A stretch of DNA of 59,751 nucleotides from an uncultured Microbacterium sp. (lineage in GTDB: Bacteria > Actinomycetota > Actinomycetes > Actinomycetales > Microbacteriaceae). The position numbers were made by a program, and so were the translations under genes. Under the pieces are notes generated by a model, which was given only the letters and a program-made list of their open reading frames with translations, ran no database searches and had not been told where the DNA came from. Of the stretch, positions 23,732 to 31,766 are shown piece by piece (the first letter of the stretch is position 1; every line of letters begins with the position of its first letter). The stretch is from positions 1-59,751 of the forward strand of contig CAJYJO010000021.1 of the NCBI GenBank assembly GCA_913774845.1, read 5' to 3'.

Positions 23732-24800
23732 TGGCGGACACCTTCACCCTCTGGCCCTCGGAGAGCTCCTGGACGACGGACTGGCCGCGGGCGGATGCCG
23801 TGACCGTCACCGGGACGCGCTGGCCGTCCTCGAGCACTACCTCTACCTTTCCGCTTGCGTCCGTCTGAAGGGCGGCGCTGGGTATGACCATCCCGGTGAC
23901 AGGTTCTTGCAGGATGACTTTTGATAGCAGCTGCGATTGTCCGGTGATGGGGATGGCCGGACAGGCGTCCGCACATATTTCTCGTGCATCGGGTCCGCTG
24001 AGCGTGATGCTCACCAGCGCATTGCTGGCGTCCCTGGTCCGCCCCGCAACATGGGCCTGCCAAGTCCCGCCGTCTGGGGCGGTGATGTCCACGCGCATTC
24101 CGTCGGCGATGAGCGCGGCCTGAGACTCGGCTACCGAGACTGTGAAGTCAGGGGCCTCCGGGAGCACGGAAATAGCAGGTTCGCCACCTGCAAGGGAGGC
24201 ACCGACCGCGATGTCGGTGCTCAAAGCCACACGCGCGGGCAAGGTCGGCAAGAAGATCACGTCGGAGGCCTGCACCACACCTGTTTGCTCGACACCAAGC
24301 TTCTTCTGCCACGTCTTGATGGCCTGCTCCGTGCCCACACCGACCTGGCCGTCGATGGCGTTCCGGTATAGGCCGATGTCGGACAGCATTTGCTGCACCT
24401 GTGCGACATCGGGGCCTTCGAGATCGCGCCCCACGTCACGAAACATGGGGATGGTCCCCGCGCCGACTGCCACGGGCCTCAACCCGACCGAGTAGACCGT
24501 GTCCCCAGCCGCGACGCTCTGCCCGGCGGTGACACTGAGGCTGGTGACGATGCCCGCCGCCCTATTGGCACCCGCCGGCGTCGTCTGCCATTGAGCGGAG
24601 GTATTGACCGTCAGCGCCTCGCCGACCTGTCCCTTCGTAACGACCGCGGTGGTCTCATTCACCGCGCTGGCGAGAGGGTCCTCGGCCGGACGCAACACCG
24701 TAAATCCCGCCCAGGCAATTGCGGCGCCCGCCACGAGCAACAGCGCCCCGCACGAGGCCCACCTGATCCAACTCATAGACCGTTGATCCTCACGCCTCAT
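23718..24800 (-). CDS. HlyD-like adaptor with peptidoglycan-binding domain
   Basis: The 360-residue protein starts with a membrane anchor (about residues 10-32), then a HlyD/MacA-like lipoyl-type segment, a PG_binding_1 module near 130-170 (GPDVAQVQQMLSDIGLYRN and VGVGTEQAIKTWQKKLGV), and beta-rich C-terminal domains (IPSAALQTDASGKVEVVL). It should link the FtsX-type transporter to the cell wall. The ATG at 24798-24800 was chosen because it overlaps the upstream stop by 11 bp. Four Cys near 265-280 region (REICADACP) may form a disulfide. Confidence 0.85.
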   Translation of the reverse strand: MRREDQRSMSWIRWASCGALLLVAGAAIAWAGFTVLRPAEDPLASAVNETTAVVTKGQVGEALTVNTSAQWQTTPAGANRAAGIVTSLSVTAGQSVAAGDTVYSVGLRPVAVGAGTIPMFRDVGRDLEGPDVAQVQQMLSDIGLYRNAIDGQVGVGTEQAIKTWQKKLGVEQTGVVQASDVIFLPTLPARVALSTDIAVGASLAGGEPAISVLPEAPDFTVSVAESQAALIADGMRVDITAPDGGTWQAHVAGRTRDASNALVSITLSGPDAREICADACPAIPITGQSQLLSKVILQEPVTGMVIPSAALQTDASGKVEVVLEDGQRVPVTVTASARGQSVVQELSEGQRVKVSASASR

Positions 24801-25440
24801 TCGAAGCCACGCTTTGAGAGACCCGAGCGCGTCGCACCCGCAGATACAGGGCGGCACCGACAGCAGCTGCCGCAGCGGGGATTAGCATTGCGTTGCAGGA
24901 TGCGACGCCGACCGCTGCGGCAACGCCAACCGCGGCCGCGGCCGCGTAGGTCCATTGCAAGCGCGACTTCCGAGCAGCGACGCCTACGACGGAGCCCACG
25001 ATGGCCAGCGTCATGGTCAGGAAGAAGTGAACACTCCAGAACACGACGCTTATGGGCCCAATCCGTGTCACAAAGACCGTCGCGCCATCTGCTGTTGAGG
25101 TGAGGTTGCCCGTCGGCCAGAAGGCAACGAGAAGAAACCCGAACAGGGTAAGACCAAGCGCCGTCACCGACAGCGTCCGAGGCCCATCCCACACCCAGCG
25201 AACTCGGCGAAGTGAACTGGGGCCGTCGAGGGATTCCTCGGCCTCCCGGGCGACCTCCTCGGGGCTTCCCAGCCGGAGCAGGGTCAGCTCGAGGTCCTCA
25301 CCGTTGTCGAGGGCGTCGTCGATGTGCGCCCGGAGGCCGCCAAGCAGCTCCCGACGTTGAGGGCGGCTGAGTGACGAGGAAGCGATGCGTACCCGCCGCA
25401 GCCAACGCTCGGCGACCGGGGGTGTTGTGTCACGTCTCAT
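24790..25440 (-). CDS. HAAS/DUF1700-type membrane protein
   Basis: The 216-residue protein has an N-terminal helical domain (SLSRPQRRELLGGLRAHIDDAL and LRLGSPEEVAREAEES) typical of HAAS/DUF1700 modules that follow PadR regulators, then four hydrophobic helices (about 88-108, 125-150, 160-180 and 182-200). In such operons the HAAS protein partners with the PadR regulator encoded upstream. The ATG at 25438-25440 overlaps the padR 3' end by 11 bp. Function beyond that is unknown. Confidence 0.78.
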   Translation of the reverse strand: MRRDTTPPVAERWLRRVRIASSSLSRPQRRELLGGLRAHIDDALDNGEDLELTLLRLGSPEEVAREAEESLDGPSSLRRVRWVWDGPRTLSVTALGLTLFGFLLVAFWPTGNLTSTADGATVFVTRIGPISVVFWSVHFFLTMTLAIVGSVVGVAARKSRLQWTYAAAAAVGVAAAVGVASCNAMLIPAAAAAVGAALYLRVRRARVSQSVASNEA

Positions 25441-25777
25441 TCGCGGTCTCCTCGCCCAAAGTCCGGTCGACGGCATTGCGCAGCGGCGGCCAGATGCGTT
25501 CAAAAGATTCGAGAGCCTCAACGCCCGTCGGCGACAGCGTGTAGTACTTGCGCGGGCGCCCGGATGGTGACGACGTCCACGCGCTCTCAACGAGACCCGA
25601 GGCTTGCAGCCGGGTCATGAGTGGATACAGCGTGCTTTCCCCCGCGATGAGACCGTCCTTCTCAAGGCGTCGGGCCATGTCCAGGCCGTAAGTCGACCCG
25701 CTTCGCAAGATCGCCAGCACGCAGAATTCCGCCAAGCCCTTCCGCAGGCTCGAGGAGATCTTTTCGTCTGACACCAT
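25430..25777 (-). CDS. PadR-family transcriptional regulator
   Basis: The 115-residue protein is a PadR winged helix: RKGLAEFCVLAILRSGSTYGLDMARRL, STLYPLMTRLQASGLVES in the recognition wing and RPRKYYTLSPTG. The ATG at 25775-25777 was preferred over an in-frame ATG at 25796-25798, because the latter lies inside a palindrome that looks like the operator. It heads the operon padR-HAAS-adaptor-ATPase-permease-lipoprotein. PadR proteins repress such exporters until a ligand, often an antimicrobial, binds. Confidence 0.9.
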   Translation of the reverse strand: MVSDEKISSSLRKGLAEFCVLAILRSGSTYGLDMARRLEKDGLIAGESTLYPLMTRLQASGLVESAWTSSPSGRPRKYYTLSPTGVEALESFERIWPPLRNAVDRTLGEETANET

Positions 25778-25790
25778 GCATCGCACAGTA

Positions 25791-25805
25791 CCTTGCAACG
25801 CAAGG
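25791..25805. promoter_or_regulatory. Palindrome upstream of padR, candidate operator
   Basis: CCTTGC-AAC-GCAAGG is a perfect 6-3-6 inverted repeat 14 bp before the padR ATG. Its position suggests autoregulation of the exporter operon. Binding by PadR is inferred. Confidence 0.55.
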
Positions 25806-26199
25806 ATTGTCAGGATGCATCACACGCACCACCTTGCTTCATACGCAGCGGTGAGCCAGATCGTTCGCCGCAATGCCAGCGAGCGTGCCTGGCAGTTGGG
25901 GAGGCGGGCCAAGGGTCCGCGCAGAGCTGATGACGCGCCGAATTCGGGAACCCGGATTCATCTGTTCGGACGAGTTCCGGGGTCGGAGGGGGCGGTGAGG
26001 TAGAGCGCGATGGCCGCACTCCCTTCGTCGGGCGCGCTGCCAAGGCGGGCTCGCATGACGGTCACACGACGGTCGGGCGGCGACTCTGCTATACGCGATC
26101 GGATGGCCTGTAGATACGCTCGCGTACTGCCCACCCGGAGCGCGCAGCGGGAAGGGAGGGGACGACGAGGTGTTTCTGCGCGCGCTTAGGGTGGGACGC
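25806..26199. other. Gap upstream of the padR operon
   Basis: This 394-bp stretch lies between padR and the lipoprotein gene on the other strand. Several open frames cross it on both strands, but none has a ribosome binding site or recognisable protein features. Promoters for both flanking transcripts must be here but are not distinct by eye. Confidence 0.5.
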
Positions 26200-26646
26200 A
26201 TGAAAAGGCTCATCACCGTTCTTGTCGCCGTGCCGGTGCTGTGTCTTGCCGTGACTTCGTGTGTGGCGACCGAGGCGACATCGGTTGAGGACCTCAGCGG
26301 TGCTACTGCTCTCGCCGGGCGTCTGGATGTGACGCTGCGCGGTGAAGGACACACCCCGTATGGCGGGTTGTCGGGTCTGGGAGGGGCGACGCGGGAAGGC
26401 ACCGTGCAGCTTGCCGGGGATCGGGGGAGAACGTCCATTTACGCTATGTGCGATGGGCCGGCAGGCGAGGCCCGCATCAGCATCGATGGCAGTCCTTCTG
26501 TGGTCCTTCTCTGTGATGATGAGCCACAGGTGGTCGTCTTGCAGGACGAATTTTCCGGAGTGGGCGTTCGAATGTCTTTGCGTGTTGAAGACGCGCCGGC
26601 CGGTTCGGTGTGGGCCGTGACGGCCGGCGCGTCCAGTTCGTCGTGA
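26200..26646 (+). CDS. Small lipoprotein, unknown function
   Basis: The 148-residue protein starts MKRLITVLVAVPVLCLAVTS and has a lipobox-like VTSC at about residues 18-21, so it is probably membrane-anchored outside the cell. The mature part is beta-rich with two Cys (AMCDGPAG and LLCDDEPQ) and a Ser-rich end. I recognise no family. The ATG at 26200 was chosen over an earlier one because it gives the signal peptide. It is convergent with, and nearly abuts, the next secreted protein gene. Confidence 0.7.
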   Translation: MKRLITVLVAVPVLCLAVTSCVATEATSVEDLSGATALAGRLDVTLRGEGHTPYGGLSGLGGATREGTVQLAGDRGRTSIYAMCDGPAGEARISIDGSPSVVLLCDDEPQVVVLQDEFSGVGVRMSLRVEDAPAGSVWAVTAGASSSS

Positions 26647-27189
26647 TTAGCCTCGCTGCACGCGGCAGTCGATGCCCGTCGGCAGGAACGCGGTGCCGCT
26701 GGCACCGTTGTACGTGAAGATCACGAAGGTGCCCTGGACGTAGGCGTTGTACACCTGGCCCTGACCAAGAGTCGGGGAGTTGCACGAGACACCGAGAGTC
26801 AGCGACTGCGAGTACGAACCGCCCAGGTTAGCGTTGACGACACCGAAGCTGACCCCGCCGCCGCCACTGATCGTCGCCGAGGTCTGAACCGAACGAGACA
26901 ACGAGCACGTTCCGCCCGGGTTGCGGCATGAGGCAACCACCTGCGGCATGCGAGTGTTCGGCTGCACGCTGGACGCCTGGAAACCCCGGGCGGCAGCTGC
27001 ACGCGACACCGTCGCCGGCTTGACCGATTCGACGGTGAAGCTGGTGGCGTTAGCTGCGTGATCGCGCACCTCCTGGGAGAACGTCACTTCTTCCAGGGAC
27101 TCGGTCGTTGCAGCGGAAGCGGGCGCCGCCCATCCCACTGCCAGAGCAGCCAGAACAACCGCCGCCGCAAGCGTCTTCCTCATCTTCAT
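26647..27189 (-). CDS. Secreted protein, unknown family
   Basis: The 180-residue product has a signal peptide (MKMRKTLAAAVVLAALAVGW) with cleavage expected after PASA (about residue 27). A propeptide-like charged region (to about residue 85) precedes a Gly/Ser/Thr-rich beta domain with four Cys (VASCRNPGGTCSL, VSCNSP, GIDCRVQ). That architecture resembles small secreted toxins or inhibitors, but I cannot name a family. AGGA lies about 8 bases before the ATG. No partner gene is obvious; it is convergent with the small lipoprotein gene. Confidence 0.72.
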   Translation of the reverse strand: MKMRKTLAAAVVLAALAVGWAAPASAATTESLEEVTFSQEVRDHAANATSFTVESVKPATVSRAAAARGFQASSVQPNTRMPQVVASCRNPGGTCSLSRSVQTSATISGGGGVSFGVVNANLGGSYSQSLTLGVSCNSPTLGQGQVYNAYVQGTFVIFTYNGASGTAFLPTGIDCRVQRG

Positions 27190-28224
27190 CAGATATGTCC
27201 TAACTTAGCGAAACGCTGTCTTACTTGCGTGCCCCCCTTGGAGCACAAGCCTGACGGTAGGCGTTGATATGGCTGGCCAACGTTGGGCAGAAGCCTTCTC
27301 GAACGGATTCACGCGAAACCCGCCGGTGTTCTATTAGCGATTTTCATCCTTTCGGACGACCGTCAAATCTCGGCATTACCATTCGTTCGTCTTCTTCTAG
27401 TACTCGCATCCCCCGCGCAGGCTGCGCTGGCTGGAGGGCGAGTCCCTCGTCTTTCCGCGGGTAGAATCGACGCGGGCGACCCTCGAGCCGCCGTCTGAGG
27501 CTCGACTGAAGCGCGTTAGTAATAAATTCGCGACATTCACAAAGACCTTCACATCCGCACAATGCGGGCCCACACCCGCACCCGACCAAGATGGCTCAAT
27601 TTGCACGGCTCGGCACCATTAGGAAAACTCGCGGTCGCGGGAAAACGGCAATTCACCGAGTAACTCGCGCAATCGGCCTTGGACTTCCCGCGGTTCGTTG
27701 GTCGTATATGCAGAGACGGCGGCGGGGATGTCGGCACTCCGGAGAGTGCGGACCGCGAAGACAACCGCAGGTGCTCGCTGGCGTCGGGGTCGCCGGGATC
27801 GGGCTAATCCACACCGCTCCGGGAATCACCGCGCCGGTGATGGAGTGCGAGCAGCTCTGAACCCCTCGCCCGCGACCGGACGATGACCAGCTCGACGGGC
27901 TGTCCGTCGCGCGATGGGCCTTCCGCGAGCCCGCGCCACGAACTGGGATCGCGCATAGATAAAGAGCGCGACGTTGTCTGCGGGAGCGGGAGGGCTGCGG
28001 ACCCGTGTGGGGTTGGGCCCCACCGCTAGAGGCTCCGCGCAGCCGCGCGTGCACAGGCGGTGGGGAAGGTTCGCGCGGTGCGTCGTGGCCCTGCTCCGTC
28101 ACCGCCTCGGTCGTTATCATCGGGGGGTGATCGCAAGCATCCTTCTCTGACACGGCACTGCGTCGTCCCCTACCGGCTCGCCGGTCTCCTTCGCATGCCG
28201 TTCTCACTCAAGGAAAGCTCTCTC
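27190..28224. other. Long gap at the right end of the island
   Basis: A 1-kb stretch with no convincing full gene. It contains direct repeat B (27972-28048). A minus-strand frame at 27804-27956 encodes 50 residues (MRDPSSWRGLAEGP, then DGQPVELVIVRSRARG) with coding-like composition but no family, possibly a gene remnant. The first part (27190-27550) is comparatively A/T-rich, like the island. No integrase, transposase or terminal inverted repeat is seen. Confidence 0.5.
27972..28048. repeat. Direct repeat B, right border of the accessory island
   Basis: Second copy of the element at 12823-12898, in the same orientation. 25 bp are identical at 27972-27996, and the ggggttgggccccaccgc and agaggctccgcgc blocks recur with a few substitutions between them. 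It lacks the tRNA 3'-end copy found just after repeat A. Confidence 0.75.
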
Positions 28225-28869
28225 ATGTCGACCACTTCTCACTCCGCCGCGCCCGCGGCCCCCTCCTTCAGCGTCGCAGCCTGGGATGCGCAGCACCCGC
28301 TCGACGACATCGCGTTGCGCGAGATCCTCTCGAATGCGCGCGTCATAGCCGTGGGCGAGTCGGCCCACTTCATCGACGAGCTCAGCGACGCGCGCGCCGA
28401 CATCGTGGCAGCGCTGGTCCGAGAATTCGGGGTCGACGACCTGGCCCTCGAAATCGGCCATGACGAGGCGCCTCTGGTCGAGGACTGGCTCTCGGGACAG
28501 CGGACCGAGGAGCTTCGATCGCTCGTCGGGCCGCTCACGTTCGCGCTCTACGGGACGTTTCTCGTCGGTCTGCGTGCACCGCTGCCGCGTCATCGTCGGG
28601 TGAGGGTGCTGGGCGTCGATCTGCCGAACTCCCTGACGATCGAGCCGAGTCTCGCCCCCTTTGCGACGCTGCTGGACGCGATCGACCCCGCCGCTGCCGA
28701 GCTCCTGCACCAGGCGAGGGAGGTGGCGGGACGAGTCGTCGGGGGATCTGCCGCAGCCAGTGCGGCGTCGTGGCTCGACGTCGAAGTGGATGCCGCGGCC
28801 TTTGACGCCGTCGTCGTTGTCGCGTCGGCGACGACCGATCCCGCGGCGGCGACCCTGGGCCTCGATTGA
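28225..28869 (+). pseudogene. Erythromycin-esterase-like protein, internally deleted
   Basis: The 214-residue frame starts at ATG 28225 (AAGGAAAG 8 bases before). It matches the Ere family at its N-terminus: LREILSNARVIAVGESAHFIDEL holds the conserved Glu/His, followed by LALEIGHDE. Family members have about 400 residues. Here the sequence passes from ELLHQAREVAGRVVGG straight to a family-like C-terminus (AFDAVVVVASATTDPAA), so roughly the middle 170-200 residues, including the second catalytic His region, are missing. It is intact as a frame but probably not an active hydrolase. It lies just outside direct repeat B. Confidence 0.65.
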
Positions 28870-29308
28870 TCGCAGCCCCGAGCGCTCTCCTCGGACGCGA
28901 CGGATCGACGAGCAGTTTTCCCACAACTGTGGATAACTCTGTGGAGAGCTTGTGCGAAAGGGTCCCCATCATGTGAGTGGATCGTGTGGATAACTCGGAA
29001 ACCGATCACATCTTCGAAACTACACAGGCGTAATTCCGCCGATCTCACGCCTCGATCACCCCGGCGGGGTCGGAAGCGAGGACGGCGAGAGGGGCTGTGA
29101 ATATCTCTGGGGAGAACGAGCTCGCCTGTCCTTGACGATGTCGGCGAGGGCGCGGGGATGGCATCCGGGACCGCCTCGCGCGAAAAAGAACACAAGAAAG
29201 TACCCGTGCGCAACCCACCTCGGGTTTCGCGTACCTGGGAGGAAGCTGGATGCAACGAGAGTCCCGCCTCGAGCGGGCATCGGTTCACACTCGCGAAAGG
29301 AACACATC
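28870..29308. other. Gap with two perfect DnaA boxes
   Basis: No gene is seen. TGTGGATAA occurs at 28928-28936 and 28985-28993 (same orientation), with near-matches between them (TTCCCACAA, TGTGGAGAG). The second half should hold the promoter of the GlsB-like gene. Confidence 0.6.
28928..28993. promoter_or_regulatory. Cluster of DnaA boxes
   Basis: Two perfect copies of the consensus DnaA box in its TGTGGATAA orientation, 57 bp apart, lie in a non-coding spacer. DnaA could titrate here or control flanking genes. No AT-rich unwinding element is next to them, so this is not itself an obvious oriC. Confidence 0.6.
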
Positions 29309-29575
29309 ATGGGATTCTTCGGATTTCTCCTCCTCGGACTGCTCGCCGGCGCCATCGCCAAGCTGATCCTCCCCGGTAAGCAGGGTGGCGGCTGGCTCAT
29401 CACGCTCGTCCTCGGTGTGGTGGGTGCCCTGCTCGGCGGCTTCCTCGGCAGCGTCCTGTTCAACGCTCCGCTGCAGGACTTTTTCTCCATCCAGACGTGG
29501 CTGCTCGCCATCGGCGGCTCGATCATCGTGCTGCTCATCTACGGCCTCATCGTGGGTCGTCGCGCCGCGCGCTGA
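29309..29575 (+). CDS. GlsB/YeaQ/YmgE-family membrane protein
   Basis: The 88-residue protein has three hydrophobic helices and the family pattern: FGFLLLGLLAGAIAKLILPG, GWLITLVLGVVGALLGGFLG, and a last helix before GRRAAR. These are small stress-associated membrane proteins of unknown biochemical role. GAAAGG lies about 7 bases before the chosen ATG. A strong terminator follows 12 bp downstream, so it is monocistronic. Confidence 0.88.
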   Translation: MGFFGFLLLGLLAGAIAKLILPGKQGGGWLITLVLGVVGALLGGFLGSVLFNAPLQDFFSIQTWLLAIGGSIIVLLIYGLIVGRRAAR

Positions 29576-29586
29576 CCTCGTCATCG

Positions 29587-29623
29587 AAAGGCCCGGGGCG
29601 GTTGGACCGCGTCCCGGGCCTTT
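29587..29623 (+). terminator. Intrinsic terminator after the GlsB-like gene
   Basis: AAAGGCCCGGG (29587-29597) pairs with CCCGGGCCTTT (29613-29623), an 11-bp stem with a 15-base loop and a T-rich 3' side. Confidence 0.88.
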
Positions 29624-29676
29624 CGTGTTCGTCAACCCCGACGTTGGGCGGCGCCCCGCCGCTCTAGCGTGAGCGG

Positions 29677-30552
29677 ATGCCACGCGACACCGTCTCCGCT
29701 CAGACCCTGGTCCGACGCCTCGTGCAGTCCGCCTCGGCCGACGTCGCCTCGACCGAGGCGGAGGCCCTGCGCGACGAACCCGATGGGGTGCATCGCCATC
29801 GCACGCGGGTGCGGCGCCTGCGCACCGTGCTGTCGGTGGTGCGCCGAGTCACCGACCCCGGCGAGACGCGAGAGCTGCGTCGGTCGCTGAAGCGGTGGGG
29901 GAGCACCCTTGGCGAGGCCCGCGACGCGGAGGTGCGCGCGGAGCGCGCCGACGAGGCCCTGACCGCGCTCGGCATCGACGATGCCGACGCCCGGCGGAGG
30001 CTGGTCGGCGACGAGCGGGCCGCGTACCGGCACCTGCACGAGCGGATCGCGGCCGAGCCGCAGACCGACGAGGGCCACCGCCGCAGGCAGCTCGTCCGCG
30101 AGGCGGGGCTGACGCTCGAGGTCGAGCATCCTGACGCCAAGAGCGCGAAGGTCGTGCGCCGTCTCGTGCGCCGGGAGGCGAAGCGGGTCTCGCGCGCGGT
30201 GTCCGCCGCTGACGGCTCGCTCGATCGCTTCCACGATGTGCGCAAGGCCGCGCGCCGACTGCGCTATCTGGCGGAAGCCGTCGACGCCGCCAACCCCGGC
30301 ATGCTTGGCGGCGACGTCCAGCGACTGGGCCGAGCGGCCAAGCGCGTGCACAAGCTGCTCGGCGAGCACCGCGACGATCTGCTGCTCGCCGACCGCGCTC
30401 GCCGGCTACGTGCGCGCGCTTTCACGGCGCAGGAGTCCACGGCGCCCTACGACGCGGTCAGCGCGTGGGCTCACGACCGCGCCGAGCAGCAGCTCGACGG
30501 TGTGCCGAAAGCGGTGAAGAAGCTCCGCAAGGCCGCCAAGCGCTTGCGGTGA
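29677..30552 (+). CDS. CHAD-domain protein
   Basis: The 291-residue all-helical protein is a CHAD domain (conserved histidine alpha-helical domain). It has VHRHRTRVRRLRTVLSV with the conserved His/Arg helix at about residues 38-54, and a second copy FHDVRKAARRLRYLAEA near 187-203, with many Arg/Lys facing one side. CHAD proteins bind inorganic polyphosphate, and this one has no fused CYTH (triphosphatase) domain. A TAGCGT about 10 bases upstream suggests a leaderless transcript. It ends 7 bp before a convergent membrane protein gene. Confidence 0.9.
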   Translation: MPRDTVSAQTLVRRLVQSASADVASTEAEALRDEPDGVHRHRTRVRRLRTVLSVVRRVTDPGETRELRRSLKRWGSTLGEARDAEVRAERADEALTALGIDDADARRRLVGDERAAYRHLHERIAAEPQTDEGHRRRQLVREAGLTLEVEHPDAKSAKVVRRLVRREAKRVSRAVSAADGSLDRFHDVRKAARRLRYLAEAVDAANPGMLGGDVQRLGRAAKRVHKLLGEHRDDLLLADRARRLRARAFTAQESTAPYDAVSAWAHDRAEQQLDGVPKAVKKLRKAAKRLR

Positions 30553-30559
30553 CGGTCCG

Positions 30560-30877
30560 TCAGGCGCCGGCCACGCGCGCGTTGTGCTGCAGGATGACGC
30601 CGAGGTAGATCGCCAAGAAGAGTACGGGGACGACCGTCGCGAGGGCCACAGATCCCCAGAATCCAGGTGCGAGCAGAGGGATGCACATCAGGATGCCGAG
30701 CACCCCGAGTCCCAGGCCGGCCCCGCGCAGCACCACAGCGCTCGCCGGAGCCCTGCGCGGCGTCGCCCATAACGGCATCCGTTCGCCCGGGTAGGCGCGG
30801 ACGGTCGCCACGGTCGACCAGACCCAGAGTGCCGCCCCCACGGGCACCAGTGCCGCCCACCACCACTGCGCTGTCAT
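30560..30877 (-). CDS. Small membrane protein, three helices
   Basis: The 105-residue protein has three hydrophobic helices (about 5-25, 45-68 and 75-97) with a loop PGERMPLWATPRR after the first. I recognise no family. It stands alone, convergent with the CHAD gene. The 190 bp upstream before the response regulator gene hold nothing recognisable. Confidence 0.65.
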   Translation of the reverse strand: MTAQWWWAALVPVGAALWVWSTVATVRAYPGERMPLWATPRRAPASAVVLRGAGLGLGVLGILMCIPLLAPGFWGSVALATVVPVLFLAIYLGVILQHNARVAGA

Positions 30878-31070
30878 CGCCCCAGCCCAACACGGGCCGC
30901 TCGGTGACGCAAGGCACCGCGCGACGGCGAGCCCCGTGCGGGGCCGCCCCCCAATGTCCGGTCCCGCACGAAGCTCGCGGCGTCAGTCTCGTCGCTCTCG
31001 CATTCCGACGGGACCCCGGATGCCGCGCCCGACCGCGCCACGACGGCGGCGACGGGACCGGGGGCCCGGG

Positions 31071-31766
31071 CTATTTCATCCGAAAGGATGAGGGATCGCG
31101 CCGCGTGAGCCCGTTGCGCACGCCCCACAGGGCGAGCTGCGTGCGGTCGGCGAGTTCGAGCTTCCGCAGCGCGGACGCGGTCTGACTGCGCACGGTGTTG
31201 ATCGAGACCGAGAGATGGCGCGCGATGTCCTCCGTCGCGGTCACCCCGCTGCTAAGCAGACCGACGACACGCTGTTCGGCAGCGGTCAACTGGGCCAGCC
31301 GCGCGGGCTCCGCCGGCTCGGGACGGGCATCGCGGAGTTCACGGATCAGCCGGGGCGCCACGAGCGGAGAGATCGTCGACGTGCCCGCGGCGGCACCGCG
31401 GATGACGGGGAGCAGCTGATCGCTGTCGTGCCCCTTGAGCAGGTAGCCGCTGACGCCCGCCTCGAGCGCCTCGACGACGAACGCGTCGGACACCTCGCTG
31501 GTGAGGAGGATGACGTGGCATCCCCCTCGTCCTTCCTGCGTGATCACGCGGGCGGCCTCGATACCGCTCATCCCGGGCATGTGCAGGTCCATGAGCACGA
31601 CATCGGCCTTCTCGGCTCGCGCCCTCACGATGGCGTCGGGGCCGTTCGACGCTTCGCCGGCGACGCGAATGCCGGGAGCGTGCTCGAGGCGGATCCGGAT
31701 GCCGCGACGCACCGTGCGGTTGTCATCGACGATCAGCACCCGGATGTCGTCCGTGGTCGCCGTCAT
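31071..31766 (-). CDS. LuxR/NarL-family response regulator (chromosomal)
   Basis: The 231-residue protein has a receiver with phospho-acceptor Asp60 in VVLMDLHMPGMSG and a LuxR HTH (LTAAEQRVVGLLSSGVTA and VSINTVRSQTASALRKL). It is closely related in sequence and layout to the island regulator at 15.1 kb; both share LADRTQLALWG-like C-termini. It overlaps the stop of its kinase gene (ATGA). The target is unknown. Confidence 0.9.
   Translation of the reverse strand: MTATTDDIRVLIVDDNRTVRRGIRIRLEHAPGIRVAGEASNGPDAIVRARAEKADVVLMDLHMPGMSGIEAARVITQEGRGGCHVILLTSEVSDAFVVEALEAGVSGYLLKGHDSDQLLPVIRGAAAGTSTISPLVAPRLIRELRDARPEPAEPARLAQLTAAEQRVVGLLSSGVTATEDIARHLSVSINTVRSQTASALRKLELADRTQLALWGVRNGLTRRDPSSFRMK

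Noticed and set aside
25776-26003. Plus-strand 75-codon frame upstream of the padR operon
   Set aside because: Begins inside the padR coding region on the opposite strand, lacks a ribosome binding site and has no recognisable protein character.
29056-29538. Minus-strand frame opposite the GlsB-like gene
   Set aside because: Shadow of the plus-strand gene; no family features and poor start context.
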